Below are positions 35,272-44,859 of a DNA stretch of 64,000 nt, piece by piece. The stretch covers positions 186,001-250,000 of the forward strand of contig JBFONU010000004.1 of the NCBI GenBank assembly GCA_040779345.1, written 5' to 3'. Both the position numbers and the translations under genes were made by a program. The stretch is from Thalassotalea_H sp040779345 (lineage in GTDB: Bacteria > Pseudomonadota > Gammaproteobacteria > Enterobacterales > Alteromonadaceae). The notes beneath the pieces were generated by a model. It saw only the letters and a list, made by a program, of their open reading frames with translations, did no database searches and was not told where the DNA came from. Numbering within the stretch: the stretch's first letter is position 1; each line of letters opens with the position of its first letter.

Positions 35272-36618
35272 ATGTTAGATAAAGTTCTTATCGCCAACCG
35301 TGGCGAAATAGCATTAAGAATATTGCGAGCTTGTAAAGAGCTTGGCATTAAAACTGTTGCGGTGCATTCCACAGCAGATAAAAACCTCAAACACGTATTA
35401 TTAGCGGATGAAACCATCTGTATAGGTAAAGCTGCTGCACCTGATAGTTACCTAAATATTCCCGCGATAATAACTGCTGCAGAAGTCACTAATTCAGTCG
35501 CTATCCACCCAGGTTATGGTTTTTTAGCGGAAAATGCTGATTTTGCAGAACAAGTTGAGCAATCAGGTTTTGCTTTTATTGGTCCAAAAGCTGAAAGTAT
35601 CCGCATCATGGGTGATAAAGTCGCGGCAATTAGAGCAATGAAAGTTGCTGGCGTGCCTTGTGTTCCTGGCTCTGATGGCCCATTAACGGATGATGATGCA
35701 GCTAACATCGCTCATGGTAAACGTATTGGTTATCCCGTTATCGTTAAAGCTGCTGGCGGTGGCGGTGGACGTGGTATGCGTGTTGTTCGAAGTGAAGATG
35801 AGCTACTTGACGCGATCTCTCTAACCAAAAGAGAAGCTGGGACTATTTTCAAAAATGATATGGTTTACATGGAGAAATTCCTTGAGAACCCTCGTCATGT
35901 TGAGATTCAAATTATTGCAGACGGACAAGGTGGCGCTATTCACCTAGGTGAACGTGATTGCTCTATGCAGCGTCGTCATCAAAAAGTGGTTGAAGAAGCA
36001 CCAGCTCCAGGTATTACTCCTGAAATGCGGGCGAAAATTGGTGAACGATGCTGTAAAGCATGTATTGATATCAACTACCGTGGCGCTGGCACTTTTGAGT
36101 TTTTATACGAAAACGGCGAATTCTATTTCATTGAAATGAATACCCGTATTCAAGTTGAGCACCCCGTTACTGAGATGATCACCGGTGTTGATTTGATTAA
36201 AGAGCAACTTCGTGTTGCTGCTGGGCAGCCTTTATCATATACCCAAGATGATATTAAAATTGCTGGCCACTCAATCGAATGCCGAATTAATGCTGAAGAT
36301 CCACGTACGTTTATTCCATCGCCAGGGAAAATAACGCGTTTTCATCCTCCAGGTGGTATGGGTGTTCGTTGGGATTCTCACATTTATGCTGATTACTCAG
36401 TGCCTCCTCATTACGATTCAATGATCGGTAAACTCATCACTTACGGTGACAACCGAGATGTAGCCATTGCAAGAATGCGCAATGCCCTAAACGAATTAGT
36501 CATCGATGGCATTAAAACCAATATTGCATTACACCAAGACATCCTAAACGATCAAGGTTTTGTTAATGGTGGCGCCAATATTCATTATTTAGAGAAAAAA
36601 CTCGCTGAAACTGAGTAA
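35272..36618 (+). CDS. accC: Biotin carboxylase subunit of acetyl-CoA carboxylase
   Basis: 448-aa ATP-grasp enzyme that carboxylates biotin on AccB, the first step of fatty-acid synthesis. Landmarks: KVLIANRGEIALRILRA at the N-terminus, the glycine-rich loop KAAGGGGGRGMR (about residues 159-170), FIEMNTRIQVEHPVTE (about 286-301) and the conserved C-terminal region. Full length. A terminator follows. Confidence 0.99.
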   Translation: MLDKVLIANRGEIALRILRACKELGIKTVAVHSTADKNLKHVLLADETICIGKAAAPDSYLNIPAIITAAEVTNSVAIHPGYGFLAENADFAEQVEQSGFAFIGPKAESIRIMGDKVAAIRAMKVAGVPCVPGSDGPLTDDDAANIAHGKRIGYPVIVKAAGGGGGRGMRVVRSEDELLDAISLTKREAGTIFKNDMVYMEKFLENPRHVEIQIIADGQGGAIHLGERDCSMQRRHQKVVEEAPAPGITPEMRAKIGERCCKACIDINYRGAGTFEFLYENGEFYFIEMNTRIQVEHPVTEMITGVDLIKEQLRVAAGQPLSYTQDDIKIAGHSIECRINAEDPRTFIPSPGKITRFHPPGGMGVRWDSHIYADYSVPPHYDSMIGKLITYGDNRDVAIARMRNALNELVIDGIKTNIALHQDILNDQGFVNGGANIHYLEKKLAETE

Positions 36619-36632
36619 GCGTATTGCCTTGT

Positions 36633-36658
36633 AAAAAACCTGCTTCGGCAGGTTTTTT
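36633..36658 (+). terminator. Terminator of accBC
   Basis: AAAAAACCTGC (36633-36643), loop TTCG, GCAGGTTTTTT (36648-36658), 15 bp after the accC stop. Confidence 0.9.
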
Positions 36659-36742
36659 TATATAAAATATTCATCAACCGCGATACTGCATTTATAGCAA
36701 GAAAACAGTTAAAAGCACAAAGTGTTCAACAATAGGTCAACA

Positions 36743-36925
36743 ATGATGACGAAATTAATAGAAAAACCTTCCCCTCCTGCCGATGATGATTGCTGTGGAG
36801 GAGGAGCTTGTAACCCTTGTGTTTGGGATCATTATTATGCAGAACGAAAGAAATGGCGCTTACAACAAGTTGCACTTAAAGAGCAGCAAACTCAAACGAG
36901 TAATGATAAGGATAAAGATAAATAA
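36743..36925 (+). CDS. Small oxidoreductase-like cysteine protein
   Basis: 60-aa protein (start at ATG 36743; a GTG seven codons earlier lacks a better ribosome site). The motif DDCCGGGACNPCVWDHYYAE matches the oxidoreductase-like N-terminal domain (PF09791), which has a CCGxxCxxCVWDxY signature. The charged tail is degenerate. Function is unknown; the four cysteines could bind a metal. Confidence 0.8.
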   Translation: MMTKLIEKPSPPADDDCCGGGACNPCVWDHYYAERKKWRLQQVALKEQQTQTSNDKDKDK

Positions 36926-36959
36926 CAAGTAATAGTATAAAAATATTCCACCATTATAG

Positions 36960-38156
36960 TTATTGATAGCTTTTATTTCTCCTCCAATGAGGGAGTTGGC
37001 ACAACAAAACCACGATGACTGCACACCACATCAATAAAGCAAAAGGCATAGCACTTCCATCATAAAAATAAGCCATGATAGGACCTGCTAATGAGCCAAT
37101 ACCAAACCTTAAAGTACCAATAACTGCGGTTGCTGTACCTGATTCATGATTGAATTCTAGTAATATTAGGGCATCAGAATTAACGGCAATCATCGAAATG
37201 CTTCCCATTAATGGGAGTAGTGCGCATACCGTGAAAACGAGAGGCAGTTGCCATAACTGAGCAAGTACCAAAATACTTGAAGCGATTAAGGCGACTATCA
37301 AGCCAAACGATAACATCTTCCTTGAACCTTTACGCGTAACTAAGCGGGTATTAATAAAGTGTGCAGACATTAAAGCCAACACATTGATACCAAACAGTAA
37401 ACTAAAGGTAAATTCAGACACATTAAATACGGTTAAATACACAAATGGGATCGCGGTTATAAAGGCGAAGAAAGCTAAAGAAATCACCATAGAGCTGACT
37501 AAGTCTAATCTTGCTTTGTGATGAGATAACACGGTTTTATAACGAGAGAGAAAATACAGTTTCTCAATTTTTTTCTCACGCTTTACTTCTGGTAGAAAAT
37601 AATAACAGAGGATAAGTATTAACAAGCTATATAAACCTAATACAATAAATATGGCTTGCCAGCTATGCAGCAATAATACACTCCCGATAGCGGGAGCTAA
37701 CATAGGTGCCAACATCATGATCATCGACACATATGAAAATCCTTTCGCCGTATTTTTCCCATAACGCTCCTTGATTGTCCCAGGAACAACAACCGTTGCA
37801 GAGCTACTAATAAAGGCTTGAAAAAAACGCAGCAATAAAAATTGCTCTACCGTTTGCGCAAAAGGTAAGATAAAAGACAGCAAAGCAAACCCCGAAATGC
37901 CAGTCATCACTAAGGCTCTTCTACTGTACTTGTCAGCTATAGGGCCAAAAAACAATAAACCTAAAGCATAGCCGAGCAGATAAATACTTAAGCTATTTTG
38001 AATCGATGTTATATCGGTAGATAACTGCTCTGCGAGTATCGGCATTGCGGGTAAATACATATCGATCGCCAATGGCGAAATGGCAATAACCGAAGCTAGC
38101 AGCGGCAGTAATAGCTTTAACGAAACCTCAACAGACGCTTGTTGATTATCTTTCAT
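36960..38156 (-). CDS. Bcr/CflA family multidrug efflux transporter (MFS)
   Basis: 398-aa major facilitator with twelve predicted helices. The Bcr/CflA N-terminal motif LAIDMYLPAMPILAEQL (about residues 26-42) is present, then GLLFFGPIADKYSRR (motif A, about 66-80). It expels drugs by proton antiport. The start overlaps the stop of the MocR gene (ATGA), so the regulator and transporter are one unit. Confidence 0.92.
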   Translation of the reverse strand: MKDNQQASVEVSLKLLLPLLASVIAISPLAIDMYLPAMPILAEQLSTDITSIQNSLSIYLLGYALGLLFFGPIADKYSRRALVMTGISGFALLSFILPFAQTVEQFLLLRFFQAFISSSATVVVPGTIKERYGKNTAKGFSYVSMIMMLAPMLAPAIGSVLLLHSWQAIFIVLGLYSLLILILCYYFLPEVKREKKIEKLYFLSRYKTVLSHHKARLDLVSSMVISLAFFAFITAIPFVYLTVFNVSEFTFSLLFGINVLALMSAHFINTRLVTRKGSRKMLSFGLIVALIASSILVLAQLWQLPLVFTVCALLPLMGSISMIAVNSDALILLEFNHESGTATAVIGTLRFGIGSLAGPIMAYFYDGSAMPFALLMWCAVIVVLLCQLPHWRRNKSYQ

Positions 38157-39601
38157 GGTTTAGCTGGATACTGACAAATCAGCTTACCTAATGTTGCCAC
38201 GGCTTTATCGACATTTTCATTCCATTTCACACCAAAACTAAGTCGCATATAGTTTTTATATTTACCTGACGGAGAGAAAATTTCCCCTGGCGCAAAACTC
38301 ACTTTCTCAGCGATGGCATCAGTAAAAATTTGGCTGGTATCAACATGTGAACGACATCGGATCCACAGCACACTCCCGCCCTGAGGCATTGAAATACATA
38401 CTTCATTAGGAAAATGCTGCGCAATTAACGCGCGCATTCTTTCACAATTATATCTCAGCGTTTTACGCAACACCTGCAAATGCCTATCATATTCACCACT
38501 GAGTAAATAATCCGTTAACGTCCATTGTTGTAACATGGATGTTGAACATGATTGTGCCCGTTTAATGCGCTTGGCACTCTCTTCAAATTTACCAGGGATC
38601 AACCAACCAACACGGTATCCCGGTGCCGCCGTTTTTGAAAACGACGAACATGTCATCACTAAACCTTTTTCTGAATATAGTTGTGCAGGAATAGGCCTGT
38701 TTTCAGTGAAGTAAAGATCACTATAAACTTCATCTTCGATCAGCGGAATATCATGCGACTCCAATAACTTGACTAGTTTTTGTCTTTGCTCATTGGTCAT
38801 CATTGAGCCAAGTGGGTTATTAATGGCTGTTGAAAATAAGCAAGCAGTGACATTATGTTGCGTTAATACATTTTCTAACTCACTAATACAAACGCCATCA
38901 TCAGTACAGGTATATACCTCCAGCGCTTTCATTCCTAAACTTTCAATTAATTCAATTAGGCCAAAATAACATGGTGATTCCACCGCAATAATATCACCAC
39001 GTTTAGCGACACATTGCAGCGCAATCGATAACGCTTCTTGCGCGCCATTGGTGATCACCATATCTTGATGATTCACATCAACACCTTGCTCTTGATATCG
39101 TAATGCTAATGTTAAACGTAATTTTGCATCGCCATTTACAGGACCATAACTAACCGCTTTTTCAGAGACACGACTTAATACTGAACGCATCAAACGCGCA
39201 AGTGCTTTATCTGGGGGGTGAGCATTAATGGGATTAGAGATCCCCAAAGCAACCGTATCTGGAACATGAACCGCATCATACACTCGTTCAATTAAACTGC
39301 GACATGAAACTTCAGTTGGGATACAGCACGCCCATTTAGCTTTCATGGGTAATAATGTACGTGCTTGTTTAGCCTTTAAGTAATAACCCGATTGCGGCCT
39401 TGCCGAAATACAACCTTGGCGCTCTAGCTCAACATAAGCCTGCTTCACGGTAGGAACACTGATACCAAACTGCCGACCCAATTTACGTAAACTCGGTAAT
39501 TTATCGCCAGGGCGTAAAGCACCACTTTTTTCTTGTCGTTCGACAAAATCAATCACTTGTTGATAGAGAAACTCTGGTGCTGACTTATCTAGTAATCTCA
39601 T
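38153..39601 (-). CDS. MocR/PdxR-like GntR-aminotransferase regulator
   Basis: 482-aa regulator. An N-terminal GntR winged helix (about residues 8-75; KLGRQFGISVPTVKQAYVELE) is joined to an aminotransferase class I domain that binds PLP. The PLP lysine is in TCSSFSKTAAPGYRVGW. Start is placed at ATG 39601 after GAAGGG, not at the TTG five codons upstream. It is divergent from a 52-aa gene and EamA transporter, and coupled to the Bcr transporter. It likely controls one or both. Confidence 0.9.
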   Translation of the reverse strand: MRLLDKSAPEFLYQQVIDFVERQEKSGALRPGDKLPSLRKLGRQFGISVPTVKQAYVELERQGCISARPQSGYYLKAKQARTLLPMKAKWACCIPTEVSCRSLIERVYDAVHVPDTVALGISNPINAHPPDKALARLMRSVLSRVSEKAVSYGPVNGDAKLRLTLALRYQEQGVDVNHQDMVITNGAQEALSIALQCVAKRGDIIAVESPCYFGLIELIESLGMKALEVYTCTDDGVCISELENVLTQHNVTACLFSTAINNPLGSMMTNEQRQKLVKLLESHDIPLIEDEVYSDLYFTENRPIPAQLYSEKGLVMTCSSFSKTAAPGYRVGWLIPGKFEESAKRIKRAQSCSTSMLQQWTLTDYLLSGEYDRHLQVLRKTLRYNCERMRALIAQHFPNEVCISMPQGGSVLWIRCRSHVDTSQIFTDAIAEKVSFAPGEIFSPSGKYKNYMRLSFGVKWNENVDKAVATLGKLICQYPAKP

Positions 39602-39733
39602 TAAAATGCCCTTCAATGACAGCTCAAAACTGTATAGGTTTCATTTTCATTTTTTTGTATATGTTATTAAAACAAAGAAACGGTACACTGTCTATCCATT
39701 AAATGAATCTGTTGTTTTAATAAGGAGTACACC

Positions 39734-39892
39734 ATGACATTTTTTTATATAGTGAAAAAACTTGCACAAAAGTGGATAGATAACATGGCGAAAGGTCAAA
39801 TAGCCCAAATGCTTGTTGCTCAAGAAACCTTATCAATTCATTCAGTTAAGCAAACTTTAACTGAAGAAAATCAGTGCTGCTCGAGTAACTAA
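39734..39892 (+). CDS. Candidate 52-aa protein upstream of the EamA transporter
   Basis: ATG at 39734 follows a strong AAGGAG ribosome site. The product is 52 aa, with an N-terminal helix (FFYIVKKLAQKWIDNMAKG), a second helix to about residue 40 and a C-terminal CCSSN. It ends 10 bp before the EamA ATG, which has its own AAGGA site. Family unknown. The ribosome site and close spacing support it as a real co-transcribed gene. Confidence 0.6.
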   Translation: MTFFYIVKKLAQKWIDNMAKGQIAQMLVAQETLSIHSVKQTLTEENQCCSSN

Positions 39893-39902
39893 AGGACTAA
39901 CC

Positions 39903-40850
39903 ATGAACAATATATTATTGTATGTAATTATTGTTTTGATTTGGGGCAGTACATGGATAGCGATCACTTTTCAAATAGGTGAAGTAGCCCCGGCGGTTTC
40001 AATTGTTTACCGCTTTGCTTTTGCTGCGCTAGTCTTATTTATATACTGCTGGATGAGAAAGGTGCCACTCAATTTTAATGTGAAAGAGCACCTTCAACTA
40101 CTCTTTTTTGGTGTGGCACTTTTTGGCACTAATTATTATTTTATTTATCATGCGCAGCAATATATCAATTCAGCCCTGACCTGTATTGCATGTTCATTGA
40201 TTTTGTTTTTTAACATTATCAATGCGCGATTATGGTTTAAAACGGCGATTAATAAACAAGTGTATATTGGTGGCCTCCTCGGCATAATGGGTATCAGTAC
40301 ATTATTTTGGCCTCAATTAATCGACATCGAATTAGGCGCTGAAACCTTGCTAGGTTTTACACTGTGCATTATTGGAACCCTGTTTGCTTCGATAGGGAAT
40401 ATGCTCTCGATTAAGAACAATAAATGTCAGCTTGCCATTTTACCTGCTAATGCGTGGGGAATGTTTTATGGCTCGGTTTCAATGACGATACTAGCAATAA
40501 TACAAGGGGAAACCTTTAGTTTTTCTCTCACTGTGCCTTATGTGGCGTCTTTACTTTACTTGTCAATATTTGGCTCTGTTATTGCCTTTGGCTGTTATCT
40601 GACGTTATTGCATAACATTGGAGCCCATAAAGCTTCATATACCACTATTATGTTTCCAGCTGTTGCCGTGATCATTTCAACGATTGTTGAAGACTTTCAG
40701 TGGAGTGAATTTACCGTAGCGGGCATGGTGTTTATCATTTTTGGGAATATCGTGGTCTTGATGAAACCTAAAAAAAAGAAATTTAATAGTAAAGAAATTG
40801 CTCTCAGCGTAAAGGTCAATGAACAGGAACTACTCATTGAAAATGGATAG
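39903..40850 (+). CDS. EamA/DMT-family transporter
   Basis: 315-aa permease with ten predicted helices in two EamA repeats. The N-terminus IVLIWGSTWIAI (about residues 9-20) and GEVAPAVSIVYRFAFA are typical of EamA proteins. Substrate unknown. It is divergent from the MocR regulator, which may control it. The C-terminal basic tail KPKKKKFNSK is cytoplasmic. Confidence 0.88.
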   Translation: MNNILLYVIIVLIWGSTWIAITFQIGEVAPAVSIVYRFAFAALVLFIYCWMRKVPLNFNVKEHLQLLFFGVALFGTNYYFIYHAQQYINSALTCIACSLILFFNIINARLWFKTAINKQVYIGGLLGIMGISTLFWPQLIDIELGAETLLGFTLCIIGTLFASIGNMLSIKNNKCQLAILPANAWGMFYGSVSMTILAIIQGETFSFSLTVPYVASLLYLSIFGSVIAFGCYLTLLHNIGAHKASYTTIMFPAVAVIISTIVEDFQWSEFTVAGMVFIIFGNIVVLMKPKKKKFNSKEIALSVKVNEQELLIENG

Positions 40851-40889
40851 TGTTTTGTGTAGTAGCACATATCAGTGTGCAACTTGCAC

Positions 40890-40926
40890 AGCGACTTGAA
40901 GGCTCCTTCCCGTCAAGTCGCTTTTT
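40890..40926 (+). terminator. Terminator after the EamA gene
   Basis: AGCGACTTGA (40890-40899) pairs with TCAAGTCGCT (40913-40922), followed by TTTT. It lies between convergent genes. Confidence 0.85.
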
Positions 40927-40937
40927 ATCCTAAACCA

Positions 40938-42041
40938 TCAAGATAAAGAAGCATTAAGCTTTTCAATAAAATGCAATAAATCAAAGTTGTATTCATTTTC
41001 GCCATTAAGCTTACGATGACTTAAAGTAAATTCATTAAAGTTGATCCCTGAAAAGTCTTTGGTTTTTGCTAAGATGTAATACTGATCCATGTTATCCCGA
41101 TCAATAATCGATGCTTTAATCAATGGTTTCGTGTCACCTTTGACAAATACATCTGCAATATTATGATGATAATCATAGACTTTAACTAACGCCCAAACAC
41201 CTTGAAGAAAATGCCCCCCCACTGATGCTGTCATTCGATTATCTTTTATCGCTTGAATTGCTTCTGGAATTAAATCAATGCCACCTATGACAAAATCTTT
41301 ATTAGGAACCAGGCCTAATTGTGCAACTTTATCCAAAACACCGAGTGCCATTTGATCAGAAGCAGCCCAAACAATCTCGTTTAAACCATGACGATTATGC
41401 AATTTAATAAATCGACTTCCAGCTTCTTGGCGAACCCAACCAACGGGGACTATTTGATTAATGATAACATCATCTTTGGCTAACAAAGCACGGTAAAAAC
41501 CTTCCGCCCTGTTAATTGATTCAGCATAATAATCCCCATTAATTGCAATAGCGCGATAGCCCTTATTGGAAATATTATGCTTTTTGGCATAATCATATAA
41601 GCTATTAGCTAAATGTTTACCCATTTGAAAATTATCAATATATATTTCACCCAGCCAATATTTAAAAACCTCCTGTGGTCGGCCTATTTTTTTTACTCTG
41701 TTAATATCAAAAACTCGGTCAACGGTAACGAAAGGAATTTTTGCTTTTTCTAAGGCATTAAACGAGCGAAAAATACTGCCGCCATAAGGCATAAATATTA
41801 GATAATCTGGTTTATCTTTACTGGTGACTATCTTTTCAATTAATTCTGACTGTACTATTCGGTGACTTTCCGAATAATAGACTTTCAAATTAATATCCAG
41901 ATCTATTGCGGCCTCTTGGGTCAATTGAGTGACCAATCCCCAAAAAATTTCATCTTTAGGATTAGGATTTACCAGCACAACATTTAGGCCATACGACAAT
42001 GCTGAAAAGACATATAAAGAAAGGAAAACAAAATACCGCAT
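40938..42041 (-). CDS. Periplasmic sugar-binding-protein-like (Peripla_BP_4) protein
   Basis: 367 aa from ATG 42041, giving the signal peptide MRYFVFLSLYVFSALSYG. It has the type I periplasmic binding-protein fold (NVVLVNPNPKDEIFWG, VTVDRVFDINRVK, GYRAIAINGDYYAESINRAEGF, WAASDQMALGVLDK), as in ribose-type and LuxP-type receptors. No ABC transporter genes adjoin it, so it may serve a separate receptor or transporter. Confidence 0.82.
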   Translation of the reverse strand: MRYFVFLSLYVFSALSYGLNVVLVNPNPKDEIFWGLVTQLTQEAAIDLDINLKVYYSESHRIVQSELIEKIVTSKDKPDYLIFMPYGGSIFRSFNALEKAKIPFVTVDRVFDINRVKKIGRPQEVFKYWLGEIYIDNFQMGKHLANSLYDYAKKHNISNKGYRAIAINGDYYAESINRAEGFYRALLAKDDVIINQIVPVGWVRQEAGSRFIKLHNRHGLNEIVWAASDQMALGVLDKVAQLGLVPNKDFVIGGIDLIPEAIQAIKDNRMTASVGGHFLQGVWALVKVYDYHHNIADVFVKGDTKPLIKASIIDRDNMDQYYILAKTKDFSGINFNEFTLSHRKLNGENEYNFDLLHFIEKLNASLS

Positions 42042-42173
42042 AAACAACTCTATCTGTAACACATATAGCAAAAGTACGAATAACCCCTAAAAGCGTAGCT
42101 CATAACAAGGTTAAATCAACTTAACAGTGTTAGAGCTACCGGTATTATCGTCAGTGTTCAACACTCGATTGAA

Positions 42174-44597
42174 CTACATATCCCCTATCGGTGATCCCGG
42201 AGGCATTTTGATCGCTGATGACGGGGTCACTAGTTTTCCTTGTGATAAACTAAAGGCAATTTGATTTTTCAATAAAGCAAATTGTGCTGACATATCTTTA
42301 TGCTTTCTAACGTCCTGATTATCTCCAAGCCAGTCATGTAATTGTGATAACGTAAGATAAACTTCCGCTCGTACTTCGCTAACGAGTCCTTGGTGATGCC
42401 ACAACGCCAGTAAATGTTCAACAACTTGTTGATTAACTCGTTGTTGGATCAAAATATCTAAACCTTTTTTACCGGAAGATTTAACGGTGGATTTAAGTAA
42501 TTGATTCAATAACTCTCGTAATGAAAAAATATCACTATCCATCATCGCTTGTTGTTGTAGTCGCGCTAAACGAGCAGAGTTTAGCAGTAGTGACAAGGTA
42601 TGCTTGGCGCTTGCTTCTGCGGCTGAAACAGCATCAAACGCTAAGCCTGTATGACTAACAAAGCTTTCACGATCTCTATAATAACCATAAGCTTTAGGTG
42701 GGATCAGCTTAATAATATGGTCTGGTAAAGTTAATACATCGACCGACAAGGTTTTTAACAGAGCATTAAAAGCCGCCTTTTGTTGTGGTGCGTCAACCGG
42801 TTTAAGCTGAGGAGTAAAGGTTTCTTCTCTTACTTGATAAGTATAATCTAAGCCAGCAATTAACTTAGCGGTAGCTTCAACCTGAAAGCGATGAAAATTA
42901 TAAATAGGCACTAAAACCTGTTCAATTTCAGACAGTGGAGTCCCCACAGGAATACTGTTTAGACCAAAATCTGTCAGCGCCTTTGCTCTTACCTTTAAAA
43001 CCCTTAACAATTCTTGGCTAGCATTTTTTCCGTTATCCCATAAATGGCCGGTATTATGAGCACCTGATTGTGGGCGTGCGTCCGAATCAGAGACATATAA
43101 TAATTGCTTATCTTGAGCCGCTTTAATGGTGGCAGCTAAATAACTTTGCTCATCGTTCGTTGCAACATCCGCATAGCCATAAGCAATTACATGCTTATCC
43201 CACACTCCAATTTTATCGTCGTAAGCGTTTGATAAATCAATCTCACCATTTTTTAATTCAATATAAGGATGTGGATAATCCATAACAGAAGCACGATCAT
43301 TAACACTGGCCGCAAAATTATGGGCAATACCTAAGGTATGACCAACTTCATGAGCCGACAATTGGCGAATACGCGCGAGTGCCATCTCTTTCATTGCTGA
43401 TGTGTCAGTATTGGCATTTTTAAACGGAGAGGTTAAACCCAGCGCAATTAAATAATCTTGACGTACACGCAACGAGCCGAGTGTGACATGACCTTTTATG
43501 ATTTCGCCGGTGCGCGGATCCGTTACTGAAGCGCCATATGACCAGCCACGTGTTGCTCTATGCACCCATTGAATAACGTTATAGCGAACATCCATCGGGT
43601 CCGCATCTTCGGGTAGCATTTTGACTTGAAAAGCATCTTTATAACCAATGGCTTCATAAGCTTGATTCCACCACCTCGCCCCATCTAATAAAGCACTTCT
43701 AACTGGCTCTGGCACGCCAGCATCTAAGTAATAAATGATCGGTTCAATGGCTTCACTCACTTTGGCTTGTGGTTTTTTTTTCTCTAGTCGATGACGAGGG
43801 ATCACTCGCTGAACAAGAGGTTGATCAATATCACTTGCATAATCGGCGTAAGACTTCGCCCAAAAACCACTGTAAGGATGAAACACCCGTGTTTGATAAT
43901 TGTTATCCGGTAGTTTAATTAATGAATGATGTAAATTAACGGTAACAGCGCTTGAGTCAGGCACCACTGAACGCAAATATTTACCCGCCCCTGTGCCTTT
44001 ATAAGTGACGGTGGCTTCTAATTCGGTGTTATCAGGGAAAGCTTTTGTGCGTTTTGTATATAAACCACTGCGGGTCGCATCAATCTTAAAACTGCCTTCT
44101 TTTCGGTTTTTTAATTTGGTAGAAATATTGTGAATGTCAGACAATAAAAACGGCGTGTAATCTATTAACACTTCACTGCCATCTTCAGCTGATGCTTCAA
44201 CCTGAAATCCCCAAATAATTGAACTGGCAAACGCCTCAGTAATGGCTTTTTTTTCTAATTCATTGTTACTATTCGCGCGATAATAGGTATTTTGCTGCCG
44301 AAGAAAAACCTTATTGCCAACTCGTTCAAAGTGAACCAAACGGGTGTCGCCGAGTTGGCCTCGGTCTAAACCAATATCATTTGAGCCGATACCATGAGGC
44401 ATTGAACTTTGAAATAAAAACGCTTGTTCAAATTGCTTAATAGCGAGATAAACTTTGCCGGTTTCCTCATCCGTATAAAAAGAAAAATAGCCTTTTTGAT
44501 GCGTTTTTCCTTTAATAAAATCACTATAACCACTTGCTGCATGCAATGAAAAAATACTACAAGCAAGTAATAAAATTACATTTTTAAGAAATTTCAT
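42174..44597 (-). CDS. Large secreted zinc metalloprotease (DUF4953/DUF5117 type)
   Basis: 807-aa protein with signal peptide (about residues 1-21). A DUF5117-like domain (about 30-260, beta-rich) precedes the zinc protease domain with HEVGHTLGIAHNF (H-E-x-x-H about residue 417). A helical C-terminal domain extends to 807 (with DUF4953-like WGYRDRES region, seen as YGYYRDRES). Probably periplasmic. Full length, with TAA stop. It stands alone between the binding protein gene and fbp. Confidence 0.88.
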   Translation of the reverse strand: MKFLKNVILLLACSIFSLHAASGYSDFIKGKTHQKGYFSFYTDEETGKVYLAIKQFEQAFLFQSSMPHGIGSNDIGLDRGQLGDTRLVHFERVGNKVFLRQQNTYYRANSNNELEKKAITEAFASSIIWGFQVEASAEDGSEVLIDYTPFLLSDIHNISTKLKNRKEGSFKIDATRSGLYTKRTKAFPDNTELEATVTYKGTGAGKYLRSVVPDSSAVTVNLHHSLIKLPDNNYQTRVFHPYSGFWAKSYADYASDIDQPLVQRVIPRHRLEKKKPQAKVSEAIEPIIYYLDAGVPEPVRSALLDGARWWNQAYEAIGYKDAFQVKMLPEDADPMDVRYNVIQWVHRATRGWSYGASVTDPRTGEIIKGHVTLGSLRVRQDYLIALGLTSPFKNANTDTSAMKEMALARIRQLSAHEVGHTLGIAHNFAASVNDRASVMDYPHPYIELKNGEIDLSNAYDDKIGVWDKHVIAYGYADVATNDEQSYLAATIKAAQDKQLLYVSDSDARPQSGAHNTGHLWDNGKNASQELLRVLKVRAKALTDFGLNSIPVGTPLSEIEQVLVPIYNFHRFQVEATAKLIAGLDYTYQVREETFTPQLKPVDAPQQKAAFNALLKTLSVDVLTLPDHIIKLIPPKAYGYYRDRESFVSHTGLAFDAVSAAEASAKHTLSLLLNSARLARLQQQAMMDSDIFSLRELLNQLLKSTVKSSGKKGLDILIQQRVNQQVVEHLLALWHHQGLVSEVRAEVYLTLSQLHDWLGDNQDVRKHKDMSAQFALLKNQIAFSLSQGKLVTPSSAIKMPPGSPIGDM

Positions 44598-44859
44598 TTA
44601 TTTTCCTTTTTAAGACATCAAAGCAGTAAGTTTATAGCCCTTTAATAGTGAAAAACGCTACTGATAATCTGTAAATTATTGTTATAATTAGTATGAAAGT
44701 CATATTGAAAATTTTCAGTTATCACGTGTTAGCAAGAAATAGTTAATGACTTTTTAACGCACCGGCTTTTATAGGTTGAAATGAATACCGAAAAAGCGCA
44801 ATAAATATAATATACAATGTACTCGATAACGAGTGTTAATCTAAAAATTAGGTAAAATA

